A DNA stretch of 64,000 nt from Clostridia bacterium (GCA_017460395.1 JAFUBA010000167.1:17436-81435), one strand, 5' to 3'. Positions 33,213 to 42,028 are shown, numbered from the stretch's first letter. Notes: generated from the letters alone by a model not told the origin. Numbers and translations are program-made.

Positions 33213-33752
33213 ATGAGTTTTTATGATTACAGCGTGACGGATCCCAAGGGCAATGAGGTGTCCATGAATCAGTTCGCCGGCAAGGTGGTGCTGGTGGTGA
33301 ACACGGCGACCGGCTGCGGCTTCACGCCTCACTACAAGGACCTGGAGAGCATGTGGGAGAAATTCCACGATCAGGGCCTTGAGATCGTGGACGTGCCCTG
33401 CAACCAGTTTGCGGGCCAGACCCCCGGTACGGACGATGAGATCCATGAGTTCTGCACCCTCAAGTACAACACCCAGTTCCCGCAGATGAAAAAGAGCGAT
33501 GTGAACGGCGAGAACGAGCTGCCCCTGTATACCTTCCTCAAGTCCCAGAAGGGCTTTGAAGGCTTCCATGGTCCTGCCGGTCTGATGCTCTCCGGCGTGG
33601 TCAAGAAGTTCCATCCCGACTACAAGGAGACCCCGGACATCAAGTGGAACTTCACCAAGTTTGTGGTGGATCGTCAGGGCAATGTGGTGGCACGCTTTGA
33701 GCCCACTGCATCCATGAAGGACGTCGAGAAATGCGTGGAGAAGCTCCTGTAA
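33213..33752 (+). CDS. Glutathione peroxidase-like protein
   Basis: A 179-residue peroxidase of the BsaA/GPx family. Cys replaces selenocysteine in VVNTATGCGFTPHYKDLE; the other tetrad parts are CNQFAGQTPGT (Gln) and IKWNFTKFVVDRQG (Trp-Asn). It reduces hydrogen and organic peroxides; in bacteria without glutathione, thioredoxin, whose gene closes this operon, is the usual donor. The usual Lys of NTATKCG is Gly here. AAAGGAG ribosome site 7 bases upstream. Confidence 0.92.
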   Translation: MSFYDYSVTDPKGNEVSMNQFAGKVVLVVNTATGCGFTPHYKDLESMWEKFHDQGLEIVDVPCNQFAGQTPGTDDEIHEFCTLKYNTQFPQMKKSDVNGENELPLYTFLKSQKGFEGFHGPAGLMLSGVVKKFHPDYKETPDIKWNFTKFVVDRQGNVVARFEPTASMKDVEKCVEKLL

Positions 33753-33786
33753 GCTCCGGCAGATCTCGTATGAAGCGGGAGTAAAC

Positions 33787-34224
33787 ATGAACGAAGAGGC
33801 GCTGAAGCTGGATCATCAGCTGTGTTTTCCACTCTATGCCTGTGCAAGGCGGGTGGTGGGGTTCTACACACCCTATCTGAAGCCGCTTGGCCTGACATAC
33901 ACCCAGTACATTGCGTTTCTGGCCCTGTGGGAAACCCCGGAAATGACCGTGAAGGAACTGGGCAGACGGCTGATGCTGGACAGCGGGACCCTGACCCCGA
34001 TGCTCAAAAAGCTGGAGGAAAACGGATATCTTGTGAGATCACGCTCAAGGGAAGATGAGCGCATGGTGACGGTGACGCTCACGGAGCGTGGCCGACAGCT
34101 CAAGGAGCAGGTAAAAGGAATCCCTGGCAGCGTAGGAAGCTGTATGCCGCTGGATGCACAGGAAGCAGTGACACTCTATCAGCTGCTCTACAAGGTGCTT
34201 CGGCAGGCAAGCGATCCGGATTAA
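33787..34224 (+). CDS. ohrR: OhrR-type MarR regulator
   Basis: A 145-residue winged-helix regulator with the OhrR N-terminal sensor Cys in LDHQLCFPLYACAR (Cys15), followed by YTQYIAFLALWE, TVKELGRRLMLDSGTLTPMLKKLEENGYL (helix-turn-helix and wing) and DERMVTVTLTERG. Organic peroxide oxidises Cys15 and releases DNA. A second Cys in CAR (Cys20) is near. It sits between gpx and thioredoxin, 34 bases after gpx, and would repress its own operon through the 33011-33038 box. Confidence 0.92.
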   Translation: MNEEALKLDHQLCFPLYACARRVVGFYTPYLKPLGLTYTQYIAFLALWETPEMTVKELGRRLMLDSGTLTPMLKKLEENGYLVRSRSREDERMVTVTLTERGRQLKEQVKGIPGSVGSCMPLDAQEAVTLYQLLYKVLRQASDPD

Positions 34225-34254
34225 GAGAAAAAAGAAATTTAGGAGGCAAAAGCC

Positions 34255-34566
34255 ATGGCAGTCGTGACGATTACGGAAAGCAATTTTGATCAGGAAGTTC
34301 TCGACAGCAAGGAACCTGTCCTGCTGGACTTCTGGGCAAGCTGGTGCGGCCCCTGCCGCATGATGAGCCCCGTGGTGGATGAGATTGCAGAAACCACCCC
34401 CGGCATCAAGGTGGGCAAGGTCAACGTAGATGAAGAGATGGATCTGGCAACCCGCTACGGCATCAACAGCATTCCTGCACTGCTGGTGTTCAAGGACGGC
34501 GAGGTGGCCAACCAGTCCGTGGGCGTGCAGCCCAAGGAACAGGTGCTGGAGCTCCTGGGACTGTGA
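34255..34566 (+). CDS. trxA: Thioredoxin
   Basis: A 103-residue thioredoxin with active site WCGPC in [18 protein letters not shown] and cis-Pro in [13 protein letters not shown]. Standard length. It probably reduces the peroxidase encoded in the same operon. Ribosome site AGGAGG 9 bases before ATG. The thioredoxin reductase gene is not in this window. Confidence 0.95.
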   Translation: MAVVTITESNFDQEVLDSKEPVLLDFWASWCGPCRMMSPVVDEIAETTPGIKVGKVNVDEEMDLATRYGINSIPALLVFKDGEVANQSVGVQPKEQVLELLGL

Positions 34567-34574
34567 GAGAATAA

Positions 34575-34616
34575 GGCATCAGAAAAGAGACCCGAAAGGG
34601 TCTCTTTTCTGATGCC
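34575..34616 (+). terminator. Long terminator hairpin after thioredoxin
   Basis: A perfect 19-base stem with a GAAA tetraloop (34575-34593, 34598-34616), lying between convergent genes. T-rich segments are in the stem itself; tails are weak on both strands. Likely bidirectional. Confidence 0.7.
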
Positions 34617-34621
34617 AAAAA

Positions 34622-35509
34622 TCATGACTCACCGTCTCCAAGTGATTCCTGCAGAACCAGGAGGTTTTTCTCCATGACCTGCTGGTACCAGTCAAGGGGG
34701 ATATCGCCCTCGGGCCCTGTGACACATGGATCCAGCTCATAGACGGGGGCACCGGTCTCGCGGGAGATGACCCTCGCCGGAAGATCCGTGTACTGGGGCT
34801 CAGTGAACAGGGGCGGGTTGCCGCTGGATTTCACCAGCCGGACCAGCTCCGCTGTCTGTCTCGTGGAGAGGGCCTCATCCGGCTCAAGTGCGATGACGGC
34901 CACCACATCCAGATCGTACCTTCTGGCAAAATAGGGGAAGGCCTCGTGGAAGGTGACGATGGAGCGGCGGGGAAGAGGGGAGATGGCGCTGGAGAGGTTT
35001 TCATCCAGTGCCTGAAGGGAGGCAAGATAGCTTTCGAGGTTTTCTGAGATGGCGACCTCGTGCTGCGGGAAGGCCGCGATCAGGCCCTGTGCAAGGTTTC
35101 GGACCATCTGCATGGCCTGCTGCGGGTCCAGCCAGATATGGGCGTTCCACTCGGTTTCTCCGGTTTCGGACGGAAGGAGCTCCACGCCTGAGGAGGCATC
35201 TGTCACCGGAAGATCGGGAAAGGCGTCAAAGACCATGTCCAGATAGCTCTCCATGCCGGCGCCGTTGATGAGGAAAAGATCCGAACCGCTCAGCGCCTTC
35301 AGGTCTCCGCTGGTCAGCTGATAATCGTGCAGGCAGCCGGTCTGCCGCTCGGCGAGGGAGTGCACGGTAATCTCCTCGATCCCGTCGGTGAGATTTCGCG
35401 CGAAGAGGTAGATGGGGAAAAAGGAGGCAGTCACGGTCTCACACAGGCCGTGCAGCGGCAGAAGAAGGAGACAGAGAAAGAGAAGCATGCGGGAAAAGCG
35501 CTTGTGCAA
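34622..35509 (-). CDS. Zinc/manganese ABC transporter substrate-binding protein
   Basis: A 295-residue ZnuA/TroA-type binding protein with a signal peptide (LLFLCLLLLPLHGLC). Metal ligands are recognisable: His in CLHDYQL, His in WNAHIWLDPQQA, His in IVTFHEAFPYFA, and Glu or Asp near FTEPQY/ELDPCV. No permease or ATPase is adjacent, so it is an orphan. The start codon is TTG with AGGAGGT 6 bases upstream. No His-rich loop typical of many zinc binders, so manganese is possible. Confidence 0.85.
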   Translation of the reverse strand: MHKRFSRMLLFLCLLLLPLHGLCETVTASFFPIYLFARNLTDGIEEITVHSLAERQTGCLHDYQLTSGDLKALSGSDLFLINGAGMESYLDMVFDAFPDLPVTDASSGVELLPSETGETEWNAHIWLDPQQAMQMVRNLAQGLIAAFPQHEVAISENLESYLASLQALDENLSSAISPLPRRSIVTFHEAFPYFARRYDLDVVAVIALEPDEALSTRQTAELVRLVKSSGNPPLFTEPQYTDLPARVISRETGAPVYELDPCVTGPEGDIPLDWYQQVMEKNLLVLQESLGDGES

Positions 35510-35528
35510 GGTAAACCTCCTGGAGTGT

Positions 35529-35984
35529 TCAGAAATGGGATGACTCGCTCTCCCTCAGGGAAAGCTGATTCTGTAAAAATGCCTGCTCATCCGCCCGCAG
35601 GAATTCCCTGTAGCCAGAGCAAAGCGCCCGCAGGGCGCCGAGGGAACCTTTCTGAAGAAAGTGATCATAGACGCGGGAAAACAGGGCGGGCGAAGGGGAA
35701 GTCTGAATGAGATACACAGACAGGAGCGCTTCGGAAAGGTCCGGCAGAGACTTCAGGTAGAACCGGTGCAGTCCCCCGTCGTCCAGCCACACAAGGTTCG
35801 GGCCGAGGGCTTCATACAGCATGCTGTATACCGCATTTTCCAGCTGCTCGCAGAGTGTCTGCAGCGGGGTGAGCGTCGGGGAATAGACAGAAAAGATGCG
35901 CAGGCACCGGTCATGCATGCGGAGTGCAGATGTCATTTCACCGCCGAAAAACAGGCTCAGCACATGAAAGATTTCCCTGTCCAT
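35529..35984 (-). CDS. Unknown protein beside the origin
   Basis: A 151-residue protein, likely cytoplasmic and helical (QTLCEQLENAVYSMLYEALG, SLPDLSEALLSVYLIQTSPS). I do not recognise a family. It starts at 35984 (MDREIFHVLSLFFGGEM), where GGCGGGGAATGCGGA gives a moderate ribosome site; a longer frame upstream would extend into the AT-rich origin region and is unlikely. It ends 20 bases before the orphan zinc-binding gene on the same strand, so they may be co-transcribed. Confidence 0.6.
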   Translation of the reverse strand: MDREIFHVLSLFFGGEMTSALRMHDRCLRIFSVYSPTLTPLQTLCEQLENAVYSMLYEALGPNLVWLDDGGLHRFYLKSLPDLSEALLSVYLIQTSPSPALFSRVYDHFLQKGSLGALRALCSGYREFLRADEQAFLQNQLSLRESESSHF

Positions 35985-36060
35985 TCCGCATTCCCCGCCT
36001 TTCTTTGCGTGTTTCCGTGAACCTTGAAAGTATACCATGGGCACTGAGGAAAGACAATCA

Positions 36061-36175
36061 AAAGGACCACCAAAAAATATTTCAAAAATATTTCGAAATA
36101 TTTCAAAAATTCGAAGACACAAAATGCATAACATTTTGAATAAAATGCATAAATATACATTGCAAACGCAAAAAT
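36061..36175. other. AT-rich region, probable DNA unwinding element
   Basis: Repeats of AAATATTTC (at least three) and two copies of AAAATGCATAA in a very AT-rich stretch beside a DnaA-box cluster. Another AT-rich copy with ATGCATATAAATATTTC lies at about 36389-36410, on the dnaA side. Confidence 0.65.
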
Positions 36176-36206
36176 AGTGGGCGAAGGCGCCGGGACCACC
36201 ATGGAT

Positions 36207-36355
36207 TGTGGATAAAGTTATCAACATGTTAGCAAATAAAGTTTTTCCACAAATATGCTTGAAAAACGGGTTTTACTATGCTAGAATCCACACGTCCGGT
36301 GCAACACATGCACTGTGGAAAACGGTTTTCACATGGAAACAGCGGATTTTCCACA
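36207..36355. other. DnaA-box cluster, probable oriC
   Basis: One perfect box TGTGGATAA (36207-36215, reverse) and close variants: TTATCAACA 36218-36226, TTTTCCACA 36243-36251, TGTGGAAAA 36314-36322, TTTTCCACA 36347-36355, and a weaker GAATCCACA 36284-36292. Clustered immediately upstream of dnaA and flanked by AT-rich DNA, the usual pattern of a Firmicutes oriC. Confidence 0.85.
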
Positions 36356-36498
36356 AGAATTCCGCATCGAGAAAAAATGCGCAACCCAGAATGCATATAA
36401 ATATTTCAAAATTGTGTCACATATCATGTCTGCCGAAATATATCTGAAACAAATGCCGGACGGGCATATGGCAGACAGAGCGGGAAGGACTGACGAGC

Positions 36499-37812
36499 AT
36501 GGACGTGAAGGAACTGTGGGAGAAAACATGTGCGCTGATTGAGACGGAGATGAACTTTGTCTTCTACAATACGTTCATCAACGAGAATCTGGTGCCGGTC
36601 AGCTTTCAGGACGATGTGCTGATTCTCCGGATGAACCTGGACGGGTTCCGGACCGTGGTGCTCAATCACATGGCGACCATTACGGACTGCGCCTCGAGGG
36701 CCGCGGGTCATAAGATCACCGTCAAGATCTACACGCAGTCCGAGCTGAATGCGACGGTAAAGCCCAGCGTTGTGCCGGAGGAGAGCAATGTGCCCCTCAA
36801 CCCCCGCTACACCTTTGAGTCGTTTGTGGTGGGCAGTGCCAACCGGTTTGCCCATGCGGCGGCGGTGGCGGTGGCAGAGAGCCCGGCGGAGATCTACAAT
36901 CCTCTGTTCATCTACGGCGGTGTGGGCCTTGGAAAGACCCATCTGATGCACGCCATCGGGCACTATGTGCAGGAAAACTATCCGCAGAAGCGCCTGCTCT
37001 ATATCACCTCGGAAACCTTCGTCAACGAGCTGATCTCTGCCATCCAGACCGGCAAGACAGGGGAATTCAGGGCGCGCTTCCGAACGGTGGACATCCTTAT
37101 GGTCGACGATATTCAGTTCATCGCCGGCAAGGATTCCACCCAGGAGGAGTTCTTCCATACATTCAACGAACTCTACAATGCGAAAAAGCAGATCATCCTG
37201 ACCTCGGACCGCCCGCCGCAGGAGATCAACAAGCTGGAGGAGAGGCTGCGCAGCCGCTTTGCCTGGGGCCTGACCGCGGACATCAAAAAGCCGGATCTGG
37301 AGACGAGGACCGCCATTTTGCGAAGGATCGCCGAGCAGGAAGGCCTGGAAGTGCCGGACGAGGTCTTTGCACTCATGGCCGAGCAGGTATCCTCCAACAT
37401 CCGTGAGCTGGAGGGCAGCTTCAATAAGCTCGTGGCCTATGCCCAGCTCCTGCACAAGCCCATCACGCTCGCCCTCACGGAGGAAGCGCTGAAGGATGTG
37501 TTCCACGGGGAGAAAAAGAAAGCCATCACGGGAGAATCCATCCTGCAGACGGTCTGCGACTTTTACGGCCAGACCGTGGATGAAATCCTCAGCGCGTCCC
37601 GCAAGCGTGAGTGCGCGCAGACCCGGCAGCTGGCCATGTATCTGGTCAGGGAGATGACGGACATGAGCCTGCCTCAGATCGGCAATCTGTTTGGCGGGAA
37701 GGATCACTCCACGGTGCTCTACTCCTGCAGGCTGGTGCACCAGCGGCTCAAGGATGAGCCGGAGGTGGCCTCGCAGGTGGAGGAACTGAAGCGGAGAATC
37801 AAAGAGGGTTGA
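36499..37812 (+). CDS. dnaA: Chromosomal replication initiator DnaA
   Basis: A 437-residue DnaA. N-terminal oligomerisation domain, short linker, AAA+ ATPase with Walker A GGVGLGKT (140-147) and Walker B MVDDIQ (201-206), DRPPQEINKLEERLRSRF (sensor and arginine finger region), and the domain IV DnaA-box signature GGKDHSTVLYSCRLVHQ. It binds the adjacent oriC boxes. GGAAGGA precedes the ATG. A terminator follows 10 bases after the stop, so it is monocistronic; dnaN, its usual neighbour, is missing. Confidence 0.98.
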   Translation: MDVKELWEKTCALIETEMNFVFYNTFINENLVPVSFQDDVLILRMNLDGFRTVVLNHMATITDCASRAAGHKITVKIYTQSELNATVKPSVVPEESNVPLNPRYTFESFVVGSANRFAHAAAVAVAESPAEIYNPLFIYGGVGLGKTHLMHAIGHYVQENYPQKRLLYITSETFVNELISAIQTGKTGEFRARFRTVDILMVDDIQFIAGKDSTQEEFFHTFNELYNAKKQIILTSDRPPQEINKLEERLRSRFAWGLTADIKKPDLETRTAILRRIAEQEGLEVPDEVFALMAEQVSSNIRELEGSFNKLVAYAQLLHKPITLALTEEALKDVFHGEKKKAITGESILQTVCDFYGQTVDEILSASRKRECAQTRQLAMYLVREMTDMSLPQIGNLFGGKDHSTVLYSCRLVHQRLKDEPEVASQVEELKRRIKEG

Positions 37813-37821
37813 ACCAGACTG

Positions 37822-37846
37822 GCCCGGGGAAACCCGGGCTGTTTTT
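37822..37846 (+). terminator. Terminator of dnaA
   Basis: GCCCGGG / CCCGGGC stem with GAAA loop, followed by TGTTTTT. Confidence 0.75.
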
Positions 37847-37876
37847 GAATTTCACAGAAAAAAGGGAGTGGGATAG

Positions 37877-38521
37877 ATGAGCAGTGAAGCGTACACAGTA
37901 CTTGCCCTCGGCATGCGCTACTGGTTTGTGCTGCTGGGTGCCGTCATTGTCCTTCGGTCCTTCTTTCTGCTCTCGAGGGAGCACCGGGAGCGGCACCGCA
38001 AACTCAGACACCTGCCGGATGCGGGCATGATCGGCGAGATGGTGGTCATGGAAGACGGCGAACACGTGCGCAGGGGCGACACGTTCGCGGTGCCATGGGA
38101 AGGAAATCTCGGGAAAAGCCGCTTCTGCGATGTGAGCCTGCAGGAGGCGGGGATCACAGGGGTCCATCTGTGGTTCTCCTTCGACCGGCGGGATGGACTG
38201 GTGCTGGAGCCCAGCAACCGTTGTGTCTGTGCCGTCAACGGGAAGGAGATCAGCATTCGCTCTCCAAGGCATGAGAGGACCCTGGGCCACGGGGGATATC
38301 TGGAGGTGGGCGGTGCCCTTCTGCGCCTTCGACTCTTTGCAGGCCTGGATGCGAAGAAAAACGCCTGGACGGAGGACCGGGCATATTTGCCGCAGGCGCC
38401 AGTCAGTCCCCACCTGCCGGACTGGGAACTCCCGCTGGAGGAGGATGGCACAGTGACAGAGCCAAAACGAAAGGGACTGTTTGGCCTGTTTGGAAGGAGG
38501 CGGGGGCATGGCGAAAGATAA
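37877..38521 (+). CDS. FHA-domain membrane protein
   Basis: A 214-residue protein: an N-terminal membrane helix (YWFVLLGAVIVLRSFFLLS), then a forkhead-associated-like fold with the strands VPWEGNLGKSRFCDVSLQEAGITGVHLWFSF and LEVGGALLRLRLF, which would bind phospho-threonine. The cytoplasmic tail is basic. It heads an operon with FtsW and a penicillin-binding protein and overlaps FtsW by 14 bases, suggesting it recruits or regulates these. A kinase partner is not visible in the window. Confidence 0.8.
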   Translation: MSSEAYTVLALGMRYWFVLLGAVIVLRSFFLLSREHRERHRKLRHLPDAGMIGEMVVMEDGEHVRRGDTFAVPWEGNLGKSRFCDVSLQEAGITGVHLWFSFDRRDGLVLEPSNRCVCAVNGKEISIRSPRHERTLGHGGYLEVGGALLRLRLFAGLDAKKNAWTEDRAYLPQAPVSPHLPDWELPLEEDGTVTEPKRKGLFGLFGRRRGHGER

Positions 38522-39791
38522 GCCGGAAAAGCGCCTGCGCCTCCCAGGCAGCGGGCTTGCGGCCACCGTCATGCTCTTTTTCATGACGGCCTTTCTTCTT
38601 CTTTTCCTCAGGGATTTTGCCTGGCAGGGACTGGCCCTGGCCGCTGCGGTCCCCCTTGGCATCTGGATCGGCACCCATGTGATCTGCAGAAGCTTTCATG
38701 TGGACATGCTGCTGCTGACGCTGACAAATTTTCTGTGTGCCCTCGGCATCCTGGTTCTATATGACACCAACAAGGCGCTGGCGTACCACCAGGCAATGTA
38801 CTATGGCATCGGACTCGCTGCCATGATCGCCTGCATCTATCTGGTGAGATGGACGAAGAGCGTAAAGGTATGGCGCTACCTGACATGGCCGATGGGCCTT
38901 GTGAGCCTGATACTGCTTTCCCTGCCGCTCCTCATCGGGCGGGAGACCAATGGCGCCAAGAACTGGATTTATCTCGGCTCCGTGTCCGTGCAGCCCAGCG
39001 AGATTGTGAAGATCAGCCTCCTCATCCTGGTCTGTCACTTCATGTCCAGGCGGCAGATGCTGCCCTGGCTCGTCTTCTCGGTGGGGTGTCTTGGCATCCT
39101 GATGCTCCAGAAGGACCTGGGAACAGCCCTTCTCTACTACGGAGTCACGCTCATGCTCTACTTTGCGTCATCGTCCAATGTTCTTCTCACGGCATTGGGG
39201 CTTGGAGGCGGGGTCGGTGCCGCGGTGATGGGCTATAGGATGTTTGCCCATGTGAAAAAGCGGGTGGCCATCTGGAAGAATCCGTTTGCGGACTATGACC
39301 ACGCGGGCTATCAGATTGTGCAGGGGCTCATGGCCCTGGCCAGCGGCGGCCTTGTGGGCGTGGGGCTCGGCCTTGGTTCTCCCACCACCATTCCGGTCTA
39401 CCAGACGGACTTCATCTTTGCGGTGATCTGCGAGCAGTTCGGGCTGGTCTTCGGCCTGTTTGTGCTGGCCATGTATGTGGCGATCATCTGGCGGGGTGCC
39501 GTGATCGCCCGCGGGGCAAGGCGGTCCTTCCACGGGCTGCTTGCCATGGGCGCGACGCTCATGATTGCCCTTCAGACCTTCGTGATCATCGGCGGGGTGA
39601 TCAAGATGATTCCCCTCACAGGCGTCACCATGCCCTTTGTGTCCTCCGGCGGCTCCTCCCTTGTCTCCAGCATGTGTCTCATCGGCCTTGTGCAGGGGGT
39701 GGAGAGCCTGAACCGGGATGACCTGACGGAGGACGAGCGGATGACGGAGATGCCGCAGACATTCGGCGGGAAGAGAGGTGGGAGACGGTGA
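38508..39791 (+). CDS. FtsW/RodA/SpoVE family peptidoglycan polymerase
   Basis: A 427-residue SEDS protein with about ten helices. Signature parts: RETNGAKNWIYLGSVSVQPSEIVKISLL, MLQKDLGTALLYYGVTLMLYF, QTDFIFAVICEQFGLVFG and TLMIALQTFVIIGGVIKMIPLTGVTMPFVSSGGSS. It polymerises lipid II glycan strands with a partner transpeptidase, which is the next gene. Ribosome site GGAAGGAGG; overlaps FHA by 14 bases and PBP by 4. Divisional, rod or sporulation role not decided. Confidence 0.92.
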   Translation: MAKDKPEKRLRLPGSGLAATVMLFFMTAFLLLFLRDFAWQGLALAAAVPLGIWIGTHVICRSFHVDMLLLTLTNFLCALGILVLYDTNKALAYHQAMYYGIGLAAMIACIYLVRWTKSVKVWRYLTWPMGLVSLILLSLPLLIGRETNGAKNWIYLGSVSVQPSEIVKISLLILVCHFMSRRQMLPWLVFSVGCLGILMLQKDLGTALLYYGVTLMLYFASSSNVLLTALGLGGGVGAAVMGYRMFAHVKKRVAIWKNPFADYDHAGYQIVQGLMALASGGLVGVGLGLGSPTTIPVYQTDFIFAVICEQFGLVFGLFVLAMYVAIIWRGAVIARGARRSFHGLLAMGATLMIALQTFVIIGGVIKMIPLTGVTMPFVSSGGSSLVSSMCLIGLVQGVESLNRDDLTEDERMTEMPQTFGGKRGGRR

Positions 39792-41224
39792 AGCAGCAGA
39801 GAAGGCAGTTTAAGTTTCTGGCTGTCCTGATGTTCTCTCTCTTCCTCGTTCTGGCCTTTTACGGTGGATACAGCGTGATCCAGTACGGAAATCGCTGGTT
39901 TTCTTCCTCCCGCAATCCCAGGGTGCGCTCTCAGAAAGAAAACGTCATGGCGGGCGATATCCTGGACAGAAACGGTATCATTCTTGCCTACACGGACACC
40001 GAGGGCGAGCGGCACTACCAGGCGGAGGAAGCATCGCGCCGTGCGGTCGTACATGTGCTGGGTGACCGGCAGGGGCAGGTGGCCAACGGCGTGGAGTCGT
40101 TTCAGACCGCTTATCTCTATGGGTTCCAGTCGACATTTCCGGAGCTTGTGAGGAGCTTTCTCAGCGGGGAGAGCCGGCGGGGGGACGACATTACCCTGAC
40201 ACTGGACAGCCGCCTCTGCACGCAGATGATGCTCTCCTTTGATGCCCACGAGAAGACCCGCGGCCTGAGGGGTGCCGCGGTGGTCATGAACTACAGGACG
40301 GGCGAGCTTCTGGGTGAGATCAGTCTGCCGAACTTTGACCCGGACAGGATCGACGAAGCGGTCTACCAGAATCCGGGGCAGCCCTTCTGGAATCGCGCGA
40401 CCCAGTCCATCTATCCGCCGGGTTCCACCTTCAAGACGATCACGGCGGCAGCGGCACTGATGAACCTTCCGGACATTGAAAACGAGCAGTTCACCTGCAC
40501 AGGTGAGCTGCCGGTGGACAACGGCTTCATTCATGACTTCGGGAATGCCCGCCATGGGAAGCTGAGCTTTCAGAATGCCTATCGGGTGTCGTGCAACCAG
40601 GTCTTTGCGCAGGTGGCGCTGAGGATGGGAGACCAGGAACTCAAAAAGGCGGCCGAGAAGGCCGGGTTCAATGACAATTTCCTGTTTCGGGATCTCGTCG
40701 TGGAAAACAGCACGTATCCGGCCGACAACCGGACGGAGGCTGAGGTTGCGGCCTCCGGTTTCGGGCAGAGCGCCGTGGCGGCCACGCCCCTGCACATGTG
40801 CATGGTGGCAGCGTCGGTGGCAAATGGCGGCGTCATGATGGAGCCGATTCTCCTCCGGGAGGTCAGATCCACCCTGGGGGATCTTCGGTATGAAGCAAAG
40901 ACACGTGTGTACACCCAGGCCATGGAGGCCTGGCAGGCGGAGATCCTGGACGGATACATGCGGGACGTGGTCGTGAACGGGACGGGCAGCCGTGCATCCG
41001 TCTCCGGCCTCACGGTCTGCGGCAAGACGGGCACGGCGGATTCCACCCAGAACGGGGAACCCATCAGCTACGGCTGGTTCATCGGATACCTGAGGGAGGA
41101 AAGCCTGCCCTATGCCGTGTGCGTGCTGGTGGAGGATGTGGCCTCCGGCGATGGCGGCGGCTCCACGGCGGCTCCGATCGCGGCAGACATCTTCGCCTAT
41201 CTCCGGGATCATGATGGAAAGTAA
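39788..41224 (+). CDS. Penicillin-binding protein transpeptidase
   Basis: A 478-residue class-B-like transpeptidase with one N-terminal membrane anchor (FLAVLMFSLFLVLAFYGGYSVI). Active site: nucleophile Ser in PPGSTFKT (SxxK), VSCNQ (SxN) and CGKTGTAD (KTG). It cross-links peptidoglycan made by the overlapping FtsW-type protein. Start codon GTG in GTGA with the FtsW stop. Somewhat short compared with FtsI; similar to PbpA of the FHA-RodA-PbpA arrangement. Confidence 0.93.
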   Translation: MKQQRRQFKFLAVLMFSLFLVLAFYGGYSVIQYGNRWFSSSRNPRVRSQKENVMAGDILDRNGIILAYTDTEGERHYQAEEASRRAVVHVLGDRQGQVANGVESFQTAYLYGFQSTFPELVRSFLSGESRRGDDITLTLDSRLCTQMMLSFDAHEKTRGLRGAAVVMNYRTGELLGEISLPNFDPDRIDEAVYQNPGQPFWNRATQSIYPPGSTFKTITAAAALMNLPDIENEQFTCTGELPVDNGFIHDFGNARHGKLSFQNAYRVSCNQVFAQVALRMGDQELKKAAEKAGFNDNFLFRDLVVENSTYPADNRTEAEVAASGFGQSAVAATPLHMCMVAASVANGGVMMEPILLREVRSTLGDLRYEAKTRVYTQAMEAWQAEILDGYMRDVVVNGTGSRASVSGLTVCGKTGTADSTQNGEPISYGWFIGYLREESLPYAVCVLVEDVASGDGGGSTAAPIAADIFAYLRDHDGK

Positions 41225-41227
41225 TCA

Positions 41228-41258
41228 AAAAAGCAGAAGGCACGGCCTCCTGCTTTTT
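41228..41258 (+). terminator. Terminator after the FHA-FtsW-PBP operon
   Basis: AAAAAGCAG / CTGCTTTTT with inner AGGC/GCCT and an ACG loop; bidirectional between convergent genes. Confidence 0.75.
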
Positions 41259-41260
41259 GG

Positions 41261-42028
41261 TTATTCTTCTGAAAAAAGATCCTCGCCTTCGTCCTCCGGC
41301 AGCTCGTCCACATCCACAAGATCCTCGCTGGCGATATCCCTTAGATCCTGCGTTCCCTCCAGCTCGGTGACGCCCTGGGATACCACACGGGCCTCCACGA
41401 TGGAGTGGAGGAAGGCGTCATATGAGAGCGCCAGACGTTCCATGGCGCTGAGCAGGTGTGTGGCAAAAGAGACGGACACGATTCCGTCCCAGGACAGCTT
41501 GACGGGATCCGGAAGCCAGGAAAGATCGTCCATGTCCAGGGCACGCAGTGTAAGCCGCTTTCTGCCGATCTTTTCTACCCTGCCGCACACAAGGTGTCTG
41601 TCCGGACTGTCCCCCGTCTTCATGGTGACCAGAAGATTGTGCTCATACAGGGAAAGGTCCGTCATGATCTGCTGCCAGCTCTCCAGCGACACCGCAACAG
41701 GGGAGACTTCCGGCTCCATGGAGAGGAGACGGCAGTGCTCTGTGCGGGAAATGAAGGGAGAGGCGGAGGCAATGTTGCTCAGATGATGAATCTCAAACCC
41801 GTCCGGCTGGAAACAGTTTTCCGACTGAATGAGGACGAAATCATGGGACAGGGCAAGCACCCACCATTCCCTCGGCTGGGACCAGGAGTCCTGCTTGAGG
41901 AACACGCGGCAGATCAGAGACTGCTCAAGACAGTAATCCAGCGTGTTATGGATGGCGTTCTGCTCGGCGATGATCTCCGCCATGGCCTGCGCCATTGCTT
42001 TTTTGGATTTCGATTTATCCTTTTTCAC
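41261..42028 (-). CDS. Unknown protein with acidic tail
   Basis: A 255-residue cytoplasmic protein. N terminus is Lys-rich (KKDKSKSKKAMAQAMAEIIAE), the middle is beta-rich with VCGRVEKIGRKRLTLRALDM, reminiscent of small barrel folds, and the C terminus is acidic (VDVDELPEDEGEDLFSEE). I do not recognise a family. Start is GTG with GGAGGGAG upstream. It may share an operon with the hydrolase gene 30 bases upstream. Confidence 0.65.
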   Translation of the reverse strand: MKKDKSKSKKAMAQAMAEIIAEQNAIHNTLDYCLEQSLICRVFLKQDSWSQPREWWVLALSHDFVLIQSENCFQPDGFEIHHLSNIASASPFISRTEHCRLLSMEPEVSPVAVSLESWQQIMTDLSLYEHNLLVTMKTGDSPDRHLVCGRVEKIGRKRLTLRALDMDDLSWLPDPVKLSWDGIVSVSFATHLLSAMERLALSYDAFLHSIVEARVVSQGVTELEGTQDLRDIASEDLVDVDELPEDEGEDLFSEE

